From Reticulitermes speratus (lineage: Eukaryota; Arthropoda; Insecta; Blattodea; Rhinotermitidae), in assembly GCA_021186555.1 (NCBI GenBank), contig JAJKFL010000039.1, positions 18,580,733-18,644,732 of the forward strand: DNA of 64,000 bases, given 5' to 3'. Below, one piece after another: positions 1 to 12,062 of this stretch (position 1 is the first letter of the stretch; every line of letters starts with the position of its first letter). Below the pieces are notes generated by a model, which searched no databases, had not been told where the DNA came from, and saw nothing but the letters and a program-made list of their open reading frames with translations. The translations under genes and the position numbers were made by a program.

Positions 1-3000
1 GATATTGTTGACACAATTTCGCGTTTTTGTTGCATTGTGATATGTCTTCGATAACTTATACGATGTCTGGTACCTGCGAAAGAGGCAACCACAAGTGTCC
101 GTTTGCTGGACTGGCCCAAATGTTTGTCTTCAGTATGGGTTTAGTGATGTCAAGATAGAAAGAAATCTCTTGATGCCCGTCCTTCAAAAATCAGATAAAT
201 CTCTCCTTGTTTTCAGATAAGCATCAAGCGTCTAACCTTTCAACATATTCAGTCTCATGTTCCACGTAGATCATGTGTCTAGGATTGTACGCAAACACAG
301 GCTCAGAGGTAGTGAGAAGATGCGGCTTAATGTGCAGTACTGTTGTCCCTGTCGCGTGAAGGGCACTCTGCATTTACGTTGCGTTCATTTTGTGCCACTG
401 TACAAATAAAGCATAAACGCCAAATACAAATTGACATTAGCCAGCGTTTAACGACAACGTTATACCAGTTATAATGGTTACGTCGCTATAACGTAACAGA
501 GACTCATTTGTTTTGACGGTATGCAACACGAGAGAGTGAGATAGACATTGAGGTATAGGACGCTTTATAGCGGCCATTTTATTTCTTCTATCACAAAATG
601 CAGTCTTTAAAATTTTCGCTTGATATAGGCTTACAATGAAAGAAGGACAGTTTAAAAATAGTCTCTATTGTCTTGTCGTGTCGCATATTTGCTGTCAGTT
701 AACTTTGCAAAAGAATGTCAGGGTCAATGAAAGGTTCATTCAGTATCGAACGGGAAGGTTCGTGTGGTTGATAACTTTCGAACGGGGCAATGCTGCGTAT
801 TTTAAGGCAAGGCTACTCTTATGTCTTTCATTTGGACGAATTCAAGAAAACTACGAAGTGATGGTAAGAGGTAAAGCGGCCTTGATTCGAACTGGGTATC
901 TCATGAATAATTCTAGAGCTTTAGGCCTACGTTCTCAACCGGATAGGTACAATGTGTAATAGTCCACAGGCTGTATCATCTTCCTAGAACGTCGGAATTT
1001 ATAATGGTAAATACTCTATATTTCCTGCTAGCCTTGTTATACATACAACTAAGCATCCGAAACCATGAAGTTTTTCTCATAATTTATTGTAATCATTAGT
1101 CAGCTACACAAGAACACCGTGTTGTTTGGGTGAATACATTTATAATCTCAGATGTAATGTGTAGTGGTACGAACTTTTGGTGCCACTTAAAAATATATCT
1201 CAGAAGACTTTGGTGGAAGAGGAACAGATTATTTTGCTGCCAACGTTTCTTCATTTTTTGAAGTCCCAAACGGATTTTAGTGTCCCGTGCTAGGAAATCG
1301 ACCATTTGCTTTCCAGCTGCTGCTCTGTTTCAAAGGAAACTCTGAGGTTGATAAGTAGGTAAGATATCAGATGGTCAGGGACGACTTTGAAGGACGTGAA
1401 GTGTATCTCTCACTGCCGAGGGCCGATGCTGCTATCAGGCTTACTGCGCGGGATGATTTATCTAGTGGAGAAATAGCTATGCCGTCTGGGCTTGGAACGG
1501 TCTGAACTCTGTCATCTGCGTTTATATGTTTTAGAGGATGTAGACACATGAACAGATTGCAAGGCTTGGCATGTAGATAGACAGTAAAAAATTGTCGTAA
1601 AAATTAATGCTTCGCACATACACCACCACAAACACGCATACACAGAAGCAGTCTGGTAGCCTTAAGGCGACTGCGAGACAGATTGGAGGACAGGCGGACA
1701 GTAAAATGTGGATTGATTGCTTCTTTAACATGCTTTTTCAGCTGCCTGAAGTATGCGGCGTTGAATGGTAGAAAGACTTGAGAATGATACGTTGAAGACG
1801 TGGAACAATGCAGTCGTTGCTTGGAGGCACTGGGGCAAACCACAAAATATTTGTCCTGTCACAGGAAGCGATTCAAGTCTGGGACGTCCGGAATATGTCG
1901 GAGTATTTCCAGCCTCTCGATCGCGGCTTTCTGCGATGTGTGTAGATGATAATGAATAATCTAACCCATTATATTCTTATTAATTTTACATAGCATTCTG
2001 AAATAATATTAAATATGATTCTTAATCAAGGCATAGTTTTTTCAACTTTTTATAATCTTTACATTGTTATCAGTTTCGTTGTATCATACCCCGGAAGCAG
2101 GAAATGTAAGTAGTCAGCGATATTTCAGATTTGTTTGTCTGTTGCAAAACATATCACTTGAACATCTGTTATATCATATAACTTGCTTTTATACGTGTCC
2201 AAGACAGTTGTCTGTATAATGCCAAAGAAAGAGTATGGCAGGTGTGCAAATTTTTTAAGTTTACAATTAATGTCGTTGGGAAGTTCATCAGTAGCAGCGA
2301 GGAACGAAAAATTTGATAATGAGATCGATACAATTACATAGTCTGTGACACGTCTTTACGTGCTAAAAATTACAACCATGGAGACGATGTGAAACTTTGT
2401 GTATATGCGACAGATGTAAGGTAAAAACAACTTCAGTAGGGGAAGTTATGTTCACAAATGAAACACCGATTTACATCTTAATTATGTATAATACTTATTA
2501 TAATGTTCTGTTTTTATATATTTAATAAACCGAAGGTAGTTGGCGTCAGAAATATTTCCCAGGACTTAAGAATTTTTAGGCGAACAATAGGTTATAGCAT
2601 TATAAAGCATTTGATTTTTATCTGTAAGCTACAATTTCTTACATTTTCATTATTTTTAAGATCCATATTTTCCCATTCGCCCATTTACACCAAAAACTTC
2701 TTCTTTTGCCGTAAGCCATGAGAGATCTTAATGAACAGGAATCGAAGACTGCTTACTTATTTTTAACATCCTTCCTTCGTAATTCTGCATGTCTCATAGG
2801 CCCTGATGTTTATGCATCATTGCACATATTGTTGTGAAGCTATGCGCACTGCAGGTATCACACTGTATAGAGCCAGAAGTATGTTTCGTTGTAGTTCATG
2901 AAATATCTATCACACTGAAAAAGTTTCACATAAATATTGCAGATCTTAACGAGATCTGTGCGTTCTGTTTAGAAAGTCGATGCGGCTAAATTGGAGCTAC

Positions 3001-3309
3001 GTGTGAAGAGTGAGTTAATTTGTCCGATACGAAGCAAAATTGAATTCGCTTCATTTCGTTTAGAGTATATTCCCATTTTCAAGTATAATCGAAGTTCATT
3101 GAATAGTTTCGGAAATTAAACATACTAACCTAAAGGCAGACAGCGACAGATACAAAGAGAGACCGACAGGAACGTCCATACATTTGTCCGCTCTGTGAGC
3201 TTAAATAAAGAAAAGTCGAATTCATACAAGTTCGGTCTTTATAAAATGTTACCTCCCAAATGCTTGAAAAGATGACCTACATTTGTTTGAATTTATTTAT
3301 TTACTTTTA
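1..3309. other. No gene recognised
   Basis: Open frames here are short and show no recognisable domain. A 79-codon minus-strand frame at 1604-1843 and a 107-codon plus-strand frame at 636-959 were read and match nothing known to me. The base composition is AT-rich and no tandem repeat or terminal inverted repeat stands out. It could be intergenic or intronic. Confidence 0.6.
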
Positions 3310-3590
3310 ATTTATTTCACCAGGCTGTCAGTAATTCACACTATATGCATGCATATGTATGTATGCATATATAGTGTCGAAAGGAAGGGTGACAGTTGTG
3401 TGTGAAATGGGAAAGTGTATGGAAAGACCCGACCGTGGTGTAATTTGAGGTACTGTCCCGGAATTTGCCTGTAGGGACTGCGAAAGACCAGGAAGCACAG
3501 GATGTTTGGCATTTTGGCCGAGATTCAAACTCCACAATTCCCAAATACAACTCCGAAGGGTTATCACTTCAGCCGTCTTGGTTGTTGCTA
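3310..3590 (-). mobile_element. tRNA-headed SINE, family E, copy 1 (minus strand)
   Basis: Read on the minus strand, the head near 3590 has an A-box-like TGAAGTGATAACC and a B-box-like GAGTTTGAATCTC. It is followed by a body shared with copies at 6.3 and 48.6 kb (on the plus strand: a GTGGTNTAATTTGAGGTACTG-type block, then a GACTG(A/C)(G/A)GAAA block). The tail side near 3310-3340 is T-rich and resembles a weakly kept TTTAACGACGCTGTCAGT end seen better in the other copies. It is an old copy with many substitutions and no clear target-site duplication. Family naming is mine. Similar sequences are common in cockroach and termite genomes, from memory. Confidence 0.6.
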
Positions 3591-3599
3591 CTCGTTTCT

Positions 3600-4013
3600 T
3601 TTAAATGCTAATATGTGAGGGACAGAATGGCACAATGCATATTTAAAATATACGTTCAAATTTTTACTAGTTTTTTGCTTGGCAGTTCTAAGTTCCGTGC
3701 TTTACCTTCACATTATGAGACTGAGCTACAGTCCCTTGTGTAGGAAATGCGGAGCAGAGGAGGAGACCTCAGCTGATGTCTTGTGTGAGTGTGAAGCCTT
3801 GGCGACACACAGACACACTTATCTGGGTTCCTTCTTTTTGGACCCTGAGGATATCAAGAACTAAGTCTGGGGGCGATCTGGAACTTTATTAAACGGACAG
3901 GGCTCTTATGACTTGGACTTTAGTTAAGAGGCACAAAGGGTCTGTCAAAGGCCTACGTGCATCGGGACCGCAAGGGCTGGACCCGTTATTTACTCACACT
4001 CATACTCATACTC
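3600..4013 (+). pseudogene. 5'-truncated non-LTR retrotransposon, C-terminal Cys-rich end plus 3' UTR
   Basis: A 61-codon frame (3679-3864) ends the coding part. It contains CRKCGAEEETSADVLCECEA, a Cys-rich C-terminal segment typical of the region after RNase H in I/R1/Jockey-like LINEs. A one-base deletion near 3863 converts the expected continuation (frame reading LSLGAIWNFIKRTG at about 3862-3903) into an early stop, so the fragment is broken. The 3' UTR follows and ends in a CTCATA/CTCACA-type short repeat around 3988-4013. Everything upstream, including endonuclease and the RT catalytic site, is missing, as expected for a truncated insertion. It resembles LINE termini common in insects; the clade is uncertain. 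Confidence 0.75.
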
Positions 4014-5904
4014 AAATTCCTTGCTTATTTAACAACGCTTTATAAATTGCATGGCTTATGAAGCGCCGAATGGTAGTATGAATGTGAGAGCAAGGGGTCA
4101 GTGTCTCTCTTTAAACGTTCTTTTTTACAAAGTGCATACATGGAAATATAACGGGGAGTCGTGTCTTTTCGCATGTTTCATCTCCGAAACTTTTCGAATG
4201 GTTTCCACAAAGACGTGCACTCTTATGTTTGTCAAACTAATTTAATTTTGATGCTAACAAGTCAATCATAATACATATTGAACTCAAAAGTGTCTCAGAA
4301 ATACCTCGTCGAAAAAAATTAGGCACGTGTGTAAAGGGTAGAGCTGATGAAGATCGAACACTTTCACTTGAAAAATTTTTTTGATGTGGTGAATACTTGT
4401 AGACAAAAGGAGAAACATCTTTTTACTCTGCAGAGTGTGGGTCTGTGACTTGTTTACCTTTGATATAATCGATTTGTGTCTGTATTAAATGAACACCGAG
4501 GCCTGCGAGACATAGAAGATTGAAATAACCCATCCGGCAATTATGTGAAAGTTTGCTTTGCTGGAGTGCACGCTTCAAGTTTACACTCTTGTAGTGTGGA
4601 TCCGAACATTTTTCTGAAGGGACCGAATACAACCGCCTAAAGCGGAAACCATTACAGAATACCGTTACCTCCCCTTTGAAGTTGTACTGACCAGAAGGAC
4701 AATGTTAAGCAAAATAGAGATGGAGGTATTTTCTCTCTACTGGAATTCAAATCTGACCTCTGTAGTCTAAACGTTGCATGCATTACCATGGATCTGAGCT
4801 GGTCTGTCTGTGATTCTCTGTCGTACTGATCCGTTTAGACTGAGGAATTGGCTTTTTTTCCCGCGCACTAAAGCACTTCTTTAACTCAGTATTCAAAGAC
4901 TCATTCTTTAGGGACCAGATATCAAATTAGGTCATTGATCTGTTTTCGTAAATCTGTGAGATCTAAGGGATTTCTGAAACTCTTAAATGTTTAGTAAAAG
5001 GAAGCTACTAAATAAACAGTTTATCTAATGGGAGAAACATGAATTATTTACTGTTTTTGTCTCAAAAAGTGTCTGTTTCTTCTTCATAAAAAGATCACTG
5101 CAAAAAACAGCCGACCTGATACCGAAGCCTGTATGCCAGCTTACTAATATACGTCCCTACAAACTCACACGCATGGACACTAACTCGTACTCACGCATTC
5201 TCTGACACACTCACACGCTTACTCACCGACGAGCATTCTCACTGACTGATTTACGCAGCTGATTTTTGCTTATTTTGAGTTATTTTAAAGTTGTTAGGCC
5301 TATTGCAGCACCTGCTTGGTAGAACCGAGATAAACCAGGAAAGACTTGATAATTGTGGTTGTCGTTTTGTCCAATAATCAAACCCTAGACTTCTTGAACA
5401 CTAAACAAAAGAGTTAACAGTATGCTATGACGTCGGACTCTTGATGTTGGCTAACATTTGGATTGTAAATTTAACCTCCGAACAACTTGCTGAGAAGGTT
5501 AATGGAAATAATTGAGCCTTGTTTAGAGATTCAGATGAGAAGTAGTTAGGCAGGTTCAGGAGAGGTGAAGTAGAGTTATGGCTCCTACATGCAACCAAAC
5601 TGTACACGAAACGTCTATAGTATAAGACCTTGTTTTGAAAGTGCATAAATTTCATCGCATAATTAATATATTTTAAGCTTTGTAACAGGAAAGGAAAATG
5701 AGGTGAAGTAGGCTATTTTTGGTAAAAAAAAAGCAACGTTAGGCAATTCATACTATAAAGTAGAGATAGAAGGTAAACAGCTTAACTTCATCTTATGATT
5801 TTCAATTTGAAAAGAGGATTCAACTTGCTCATGTTCTAAGCCAGCTCAATCAAATTAACAGTTGCACTGTCTGTTACTCTTAGGTTTATATTAATATCAA
5901 TTTT
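4014..5904. other. No gene; short degenerate CTCAC-rich patch
   Basis: No coding frame is recognisable. At about 4018-4045 there is a stray TTATTTAACAACGCTTT like the tail of SINE family E. At about 5150-5265 the sequence is a degenerate run of CTCACAC/ACTCAC words, probably a decayed simple repeat. The rest is unremarkable AT-rich DNA. Confidence 0.5.
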
Positions 5905-6248
5905 GTCGCGTTCGCAAAATTGCGACAAGCGACTGTTAGCTTCGTCATGTTTGTCTCTGTCTCTGTCTGTCTGTCCGTCGGTCCGTCCGTCCGCAAGCAA
6001 GAACTTGGCTCCCACTGGACGGTTTTTCATGAAACATGGTACTTGAGCACTTTTCAAAAATCTGTGGAGAAAATCCAAGTTTCATTAAAATCTGACAGGA
6101 ATAACGGGCACTTCACATGAAGACTGTACATTTATGGCTATCTCGCTGAAATCTTCTTAGAATAGGAAATGTTTCAGACAGAAGGCTACCGACACACATT
6201 CAGAATACTTCTTGCTTTTCCACGGCAACACGGTTACGCGAACGCGCC
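5905..6248 (+). mobile_element. MITE family F, copy 1 (344 bp, TIRs)
   Basis: The left end reads GTCGCGTTCGCAAAATTGCG and the right end is GCGAACGCGCC, so the outer 11 bases form a terminal inverted repeat of the type GGCGCGTTCGC. Internal blocks (GCGACTGTTAGCTTCG, a CTGTCTGTCCGTC stretch, CCACTGGACGG, TTTTCATGAAA, GAAATGTTTCAGACA, GCTTTTCCACGGCAA) recur in order in the copy at 8360-8828. That pair defines the ends directly. No transposase is encoded; the short frames are incidental. The mobilising superfamily is not determined. Confidence 0.75.
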
Positions 6249-6284
6249 TCTGTGTTACGTTTTACGTACGTTGCCTTGTTAAGG

Positions 6285-6535
6285 TTATATAACGATGCTG
6301 TCAGTATTGAAGGCTAAGCTATACAACGTCATATGATGGGGTGATTGAAAATTGGTGGATTGGGAAGGATTTAGTAGGAAGCGGCGTGGTCTAATTGGGA
6401 TACTGTCCTGGAATTTGTCAGGGACTGAGGAAATGAACTAAAACTTCCGAGAGGGAGCGGGTATCGCGGTAGACATTCAAACGAGTCTTTTCCCCAAGTG
6501 CAGTTCAAGGCTAGAGCATTACCGCTACCCCAAAA
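6285..6535 (-). mobile_element. SINE family E, copy 2 (minus strand)
   Basis: It begins on the plus strand with a TATATAACGATGCTGTCAGT tail block, followed by GGAAGCGGCGTGGTCTAATT, ACTGTCCTGGAATTTGTCAG and GACTGAGGAAATG, in the same order as copies at 3.3 and 48.6 kb. The minus-strand tRNA-like head lies near 6480-6535 and is strongly decayed. It sits only 37 bp after the MITE copy at 5905-6248. Confidence 0.6.
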
Positions 6536-7538
6536 TGTTTGGCAATGCTGTTAGAAGAAGTCGTTTTCGGGCTTCCAAGTTTGCGAGTTTTGAATTGCGT
6601 AATATTTTTAGTATTTAAATGTCATTTGAAAATTTCAGAAGGAAATTAACAAATGGCTGTAATTGCAACGCAGAATCATACTTTTAAATGTCATGAATGA
6701 ATGTAGCTACCAGTGGTGTAAGCAACGCAAAGAACAAATTTGGCATAGATACGTGTACTCCAGTAGAGTACACATTTTGCATTCTTGTTTAATTTCTTTT
6801 AATTATTTCATACCTAGTATTTACATTTTTATTCTGATGCTACCTCCTGACATTTGAGAGAGATTTCACTCGTTCGCACGGAAATTAATTTTCGTGTTGT
6901 CGGATGGAATACCAACACGATGTTGTGCCGGAAATCGAATCTGCTCCTGAACTCGTCATGAATGCAAGACACTGACTGCTCCCAGTTACCGACTGAAGAT
7001 GACCTACTATTTTGGAGACCGAATTGAGGATGCATTCTAAGTATGGTTAGAAACGTGCTTGTTAGAGAATACAGCAGAATGAACACGTATCGCTCAATGC
7101 TAACAAGCTCTGTTGTTTCTGCTAGAGGGTAGTTTAGTAGCGTTTCGTAGCTCCGTGAACGTTTGCTATTAAATTATTTATGTATAATATTTAACAGAAT
7201 ATGAACTGCCTGTGCTGTTTTATTGTATTTATGTTACAATTTAAATAATCTTAAACTTTGTTACAATTTATATTTCTTGCAACAAAATAACAAGTAATAA
7301 GACCGGAAGGCTCTACTCCGTTTTACGCGTTCTTTCATCCCTTCGAAGCGCCTAACAACTCGAGAACGGCTGAATGGATTCTCATTAATTCTCATTAAAC
7401 TTTTACGAAAAATTGTCGCAGCATTTCAGTTTTTAACGACCGTTTTACGTGAAGACTTACTTTGGTTTGTGAGCGCATGAGTATTTGCCTCTCTGCTGGG
7501 CATGCTCTTTTGCCACTATGCTTCAGATTGTGTTTTTG
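6536..7538. other. No gene recognised
   Basis: Short frames only. Around 7310-7400 a GAACGGCTGAATGGATT segment is of the kind found inside insect MITEs, but no boundaries can be set. Confidence 0.45.
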
Positions 7539-7615
7539 CTGTATCTTAGCAACAGCGCTACAATATATACACAGTTTATATCGCGTTCAGTTGTAGCGCT
7601 GTTGCTAGAATACAG
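7539..7615. repeat. 77-bp hairpin with near-perfect arms
   Basis: TAGCAACAGCGCTACAA at 7547-7563 is repeated exactly as its reverse complement at 7591-7607. The arms extend outward to CTGTAT / TACAG with small differences, around a 27-base AT-rich loop. It may be a tiny foldback element or the inner part of a larger decayed one. No other copy was seen in the window. Confidence 0.8.
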
Positions 7616-8359
7616 GGAAATCATAAAGTACCTTCCAGCACCAGATTTTTAGAGGGGCGAAGTGCCGTAATTGTTGCTTACAATCCTCAACTTGTTAGAT
7701 ACAAATTTTGCAGATGAGTTTTTCACTATTTTGCGTAACTGCACATCGACATTATTGTTACAACTGTAGGAATATGTTGTAATAAAGTTGGTACTCGTTA
7801 TTCACCCGCAGTATGGTTGATTCGCTGTCTATGTATGTATGCATATATATATGTTACATTGTAACTAAAACATACAGAATATGTAACATTCAAATAAAGA
7901 TAATGAGGTTACTCTCATGACATAAAGAAGTTTGGTAATGAGGATTCGAGTCGTGTCGGAAAACGTGCCGCAATATTAGAACGTTGCTTTAATTGCCATG
8001 GCTACCGGACGTACGTGGAACTAGATTTCGTAATACCTGTGCGTGTTTTGTGTTACGTGTGCAGCAGGAAACAGGAAACGGAGACGCAGGAAGCAGAGAA
8101 GTTGGGCACATTTCATATATAGACATTATGAGTTTCTTGGACATGTCTTGTATTACGTATGCTTTAGTAAATTATTAGGCTTATGTAATCGGGATTATAT
8201 AGGCGCTTATAACCGATACATTAGAAGAAGTTTTAATGTATCAATTTCATTCAACATAGAATATAAAAGTTTCCTTTCTTTATTAATTAATATGAAGGGA
8301 TACTGATTTAAAGAAGCTTGTCTATAGTACATAGGCATGCTACATTTTTTGTATTATTA
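7616..8359. other. No gene recognised
   Basis: It contains two short overlapping frames (7993-8178 and 8043-8306) without recognisable domains and a small TATATATA patch near 7844. Nothing else is supported. Confidence 0.5.
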
Positions 8360-8828
8360 GGCGCGTTCGCAAAATTGCGAAAAGCGACTATTAGCTTCGC
8401 CATGTCTGTCCGCATGAAACAACTCGGCTGCCACTGGACGGATTTTCATGAATTTGATATCTGGGAATTTGTTGAAAGTCTGTCGAGAAAATTGAATTTC
8501 CATCAAAATCTGAATAGAATAACGGGTACTTTACACGGAGGCGTATGTACATTTATGACAATATCTCGCTGAATTCTTCTTAGAATGAGAAATGTTTCAG
8601 ACAAAAGTTGTAGAGAAAATCAAAACACATTTTATGTTCCGTAACGTTTTCCTGAAAATCGTGTCATTTATGAGAGAATATGGAAAAAACATGGTAGAGG
8701 CAGACGGATGACAATATAAGGCGCATGCGCATTTCATGCCAGATAACTAAGGCAAGAATACAGACACACACTTAGAATATGTAATGCGTATTGCTTTTCC
8801 ACGGCAAAAATGGTAAAAGGAATGCGCC
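8360..8828 (+). mobile_element. MITE family F, copy 2 (469 bp, TIRs)
   Basis: The left end is GGCGCGTTCGCAAAATTGCG. The right end is a decayed inverse copy ending AATGCGCC, where the CG sites have become TG or CA. Flanks TTATTA and TTATTG look like a target-site duplication with one change. Relative to copy 1 it has an extra segment of about 130 bp (8605-8740) between GTTTCAGACA and the CACACTTAGAAT block, so copy 1 is an internal-deletion derivative or copy 2 carries an insert. No transposase is present. Confidence 0.78.
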
Positions 8829-8989
8829 TTATTGTTACATTTATTCGTATATTGCCTATTTTGTTTTATATTGTATCATTAAGCACTTTAGATGCAAGAT
8901 ATAATAATTAAATAAATGTAGGAAATGCTGGTTTCATAGGTTTTGGGAAGATACAAACGTATTTACACTTGTCTCTTACTTTGTTTCCT

Positions 8990-9165
8990 TCCCTTTACTT
9001 TGCGCTACATTTTATGGCAGAAGTGAACGCTACATGGCGGACTTTTGTGAGTGCGATAATGAACCTTCGGGTTCCATAAACGCTGGGAATTTCTTGACTA
9101 GCTGAGTACCTGCTATCATATTAAGAAGGAGTCTGTTGCGTGGAGTTAGTTAAGTAGTTAGTTAG
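8990..9165 (+). pseudogene. Non-LTR RT 3' end ([14 protein letters not shown] family), copy 1
   Basis: About 55 codons from the extreme RT C-terminus remain (a decayed WRTFVSAIMNLRVP segment at about 9030-9080), then the stop and a 3' UTR reading GGGAATTTCTTGACTAGCTG. It ends in a GTTAGTTAAGTAGTTAGTTA-type tail near 9145-9165. The same C-terminal words and tail occur in the longer minus-strand copy at 45.4-46.2 kb. All upstream RT sequence is missing. Confidence 0.75.
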
Positions 9166-10429
9166 TGAGCGCTACATGTTCTAAAAGTACAGTGTCGTGT
9201 GCTTGTGTAGGTATAGGCCCACATTTTCCATCGTTCTTCGGTAAATATATGTAATTGGAGAATATTGAACTGAGTTACAGGTCTTAATTATATATATGGG
9301 CACATGTTTATTCGATAGTATACCAATGTTCGGTAGGACAGTCATTTCTTTAGAGAAACTAACAAATACGTTTTCAGTCCAAATGAAATTAAATTACGTG
9401 AAATATTGCCTTTAACCTCATTGCACTTTAATTTAGGAGAGTGCAGTCCCTTCTTTTATTCATAATTTACCCTTCATGCTGAGTATTATCATTGCCTAAC
9501 AGATTTACCTCGGTGAAAATGTACCTGACATTATAACGACTCTCCGTTTGCATCTCGGTCAAGTAATCGTAGCAGTTTGTTTCACAGGCTTCTTCAATGT
9601 ATCTCATTAGAACAGTAAGAAACGGACCACTGCTTCTTCCATAGAAATTTCTGGTAATAATATATTTTGCAGAGGAACACAATCTCGGTATATGACATGA
9701 TAATTAAATAACGTAAGAGTCAAATAACTCTAATATCCATGTTCATATACGTAAGCTTTATGGAGAAAAGCATAAACGTACAACTGTGGGAAAAATAACA
9801 TAACTTATTGCATTCTTGCATTCAGTACTTGTTCCTATGCTTTTACTGATAACGAATTTATTCATTCACGGACTCATGTACACATATATATTGATAGCAT
9901 GACCCCTGCAGTTGATACAGAATCGTTATGTAATCATCGAACTCAATAATGCTAGTGATAATCTGTAAGAGCCGCATAGCGTATGGACATACATATTGAG
10001 CTAGATTGAGTTTTTCCTACACACCTCGTCATTCACACATTTTTCTCGGCCTTTCACTTAGGCATTTTTAATTGTGGCAACCTAACGATCCTAAGTCCAT
10101 CTTTACACTCGGCGTAGCATAAATCTGCCTCTCGCACACTTTGTGTTTTCTGCTGCTTGTAAGTGCCGTATCTCAATGACAACATACACTTGTGCGGGTC
10201 TGCAAAGACCAGGACGTGGAGCCAGCCTCACCACAGATTACGATCAATGGAAGTCCCGGGGAATTCGTACACACACAGCTACCACCTGTGTCTTTCGGTG
10301 AATTCACGCAGCCTCACTCACCTAACTGACCGATATGCGGTTTGCCATGACTGTCTTTGTTGTATGTTCCTAAGCTACTGAGCTTCTGTGTTACTCCATT
10401 TGGATGACGCATCTACAAACCGTGGCTGA
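9166..10429. other. No gene recognised
   Basis: It is AT-rich with short frames only (for example 71 codons on the minus strand at 9467-9682). No repeat boundaries are visible. Confidence 0.5.
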
Positions 10430-11010
10430 GTGACAGACGTACTGTCTGACTGAATGCATTAATAAATGATCACTTAAATTACTGCATGCCCAATTGACTT
10501 TTCGGTTCAGTGATGTCTGCGTTTTTGTCTGATTGACCGACTGATTTTCTGAGTTATTCACTGGTCCAGAGATCTGCTGTTAGTAATTGACCTGTGTATA
10601 TCTGACCGCATTGTTTACTAGTAGAATTAGTTTTTTTCTGTGGTGAAGGGTCCCGCAGCAGATGCTACGGACGCACCGCAGCCTTGAGGCCTGTGATTAA
10701 GTTGTTTTTTTTTCTGTTTTTCCTTGTAATGGAGCACCGGTAGAATGAAACTGGGAAAACCGAAGTACTCGGGGGAAAAAAAACCTGTCACAGCGCCACT
10801 TTGTCCACCACAAATCCCACATGTACTGACCCGGGATCGAACCCAGGCCTCCGCGGTGAGAGGCCGGCGACTAACCGCCTGAGCCATGGCACGGCCTAGT
10901 AGAATGAGTTACTGTATGCCGGATTGACTGACTTGGTGACTGTGTCCGGCTGATTTACGTTCCGATTGATTAACACACCGCATTACTATATAATTTACTG
11001 ACTGGCGATA
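10430..11010. repeat. Degenerate GACTGA/GATTGACT-rich tract, split by a SINE
   Basis: Words such as CTGACTGA, GATTGACCGACTG, GATTGACTGACTT and TTTACTGACTGG recur on both sides of the SINE at 10618-10908. This suggests an old tetranucleotide (GACT) array that decayed and was later interrupted. Divergence is too high to count units. Confidence 0.45.
10618..10908 (-). mobile_element. SINE family A, copy 1, with target-site duplication
   Basis: The minus-strand head at 10896 carries a Pol III A box (TGGCTCAGGCGG) and a B box (GGGTTCGATCCCGG). The body contains GGATTTGTGGTGGACAAAGTG, written here as part of the shared family block, and GGAGCACCGG / CTACGGACGCACCGCAG segments. A T-rich run at 10631-10638 on the plus strand is the A-rich 3' end. 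Flanking CTAGTAGAATTAG (10618-10630) and CTAGTAGAATGAG (10896-10908) form a 13-bp target-site duplication with one change. Other copies are at 25.4, 31.2 and 34.1 kb. Confidence 0.9.
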
Positions 11011-11235
11011 TTTATACTCGTGATGAAGATATTACCTGCTATTGAACCATTATAAAACAGCACGCGTTTATGCTCTTATTTTCACCCAATTCACTCGAGC
11101 TCAGTCCTGTAATACACGATATGCTCCCAACATTCCCTTCGTGTGACGCGCTAATGCACCGAAACGCTAAAACAATCGACAGTAATCGATATTGATTGGT
11201 ACTGATTTGTAGCCGTTGAAAATCGATCAGGGGTG

Positions 11236-11318
11236 TAACTCGTCAATCAATCAGGCTATCAATCAATCAATCGAGTCAATGAATCAATGAATCGATCAAT
11301 CAATAAATCAATTAGTCA
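11236..11318. repeat. Imperfect (AATC)n microsatellite
   Basis: The sequence is dominated by AATCAATCAATC words with scattered substitutions (AATGAATC, AATCGATC). It is a decaying tetranucleotide array. Confidence 0.8.
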
Positions 11319-11759
11319 CTCCAAGCACATTATACAGTGTAAATTATACATTGCTTGATGTTTGGCCTTTATTTTTTTCTGCTTTTGCAACTAAAAGCTG
11401 CAAAGATGCACCTGTTATCTTTGCCATATCTGTCTCTCTGTCTGTCTATCCTTCAATCCATATGTAATAACCTGAAAACACATTTTTCTAACATTTAGTG
11501 ATGGAAAGGTTTGCTGAAATGTATCGGTCTCAAATAAACCATGCTTGAAGGCTCGAACCCCAACAACTGTTATTGTAAAATATCAATAACAGAACTACCA
11601 AGTGACACGTTCTCCTATTCAGTCACAATACTATACATGACGGACTTATTCAGCTACTTTTTTTGTACAGTGTTTATTAGCGCCAAGCGAGGCCATGTAA
11701 GAATTCTTATGGTTAAAGTAATAAGAATCGCCGTGTTTGCGTAACAGGAACTACTTCAT
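11319..11759. other. No gene recognised
   Basis: It contains a 67-codon plus-strand frame (11541-11744) with no recognisable motif. Nothing else is supported. Confidence 0.45.
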
Positions 11760-12062
11760 TAATATGTCTCCTAAGCAAACGATTAATTATACACGCAACT
11801 CAACTCAGCCGGGGTGCAGTCATACGCACAATAAATATATTCCTCTCCTCTTGACTCTGTGTAATACTTCTGCATTTCTTACACGAGCGGTCCAATTGAT
11901 CTCGATCCTTCTCCAGCAACACATTTCGAAACTTTCCAGGTATTTCTGATCTACTTTCCGAAGTGTCCACGTTTCAGCACCATACAAAGCTATGCTCCAA
12001 ATGTAGCACTTTACTAGTTTCCTCCTTAAATTTAAGGACATGACCTTTATATTTACTTCTTT
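11760..12062 (-). pseudogene. Non-LTR retrotransposon RT fragment, second lineage
   Basis: The minus-strand frame 12041-11820 (73 codons) reads MSLNLRRKLVKCYIWS, then IALYGAETWTLRKVDQKYLE, then EVLHRVK. This is the region after the RT catalytic site in many insect LINEs (LYGAETW segment at about residues 18-24). After HRVK the frame runs into an unrelated tail and a stop, consistent with a small deletion, and the expected C-terminus is not recoverable. There is no RT catalytic motif, so this is a short relic. It is distinct from the [14 protein letters not shown] copies elsewhere in the window. Confidence 0.8.
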
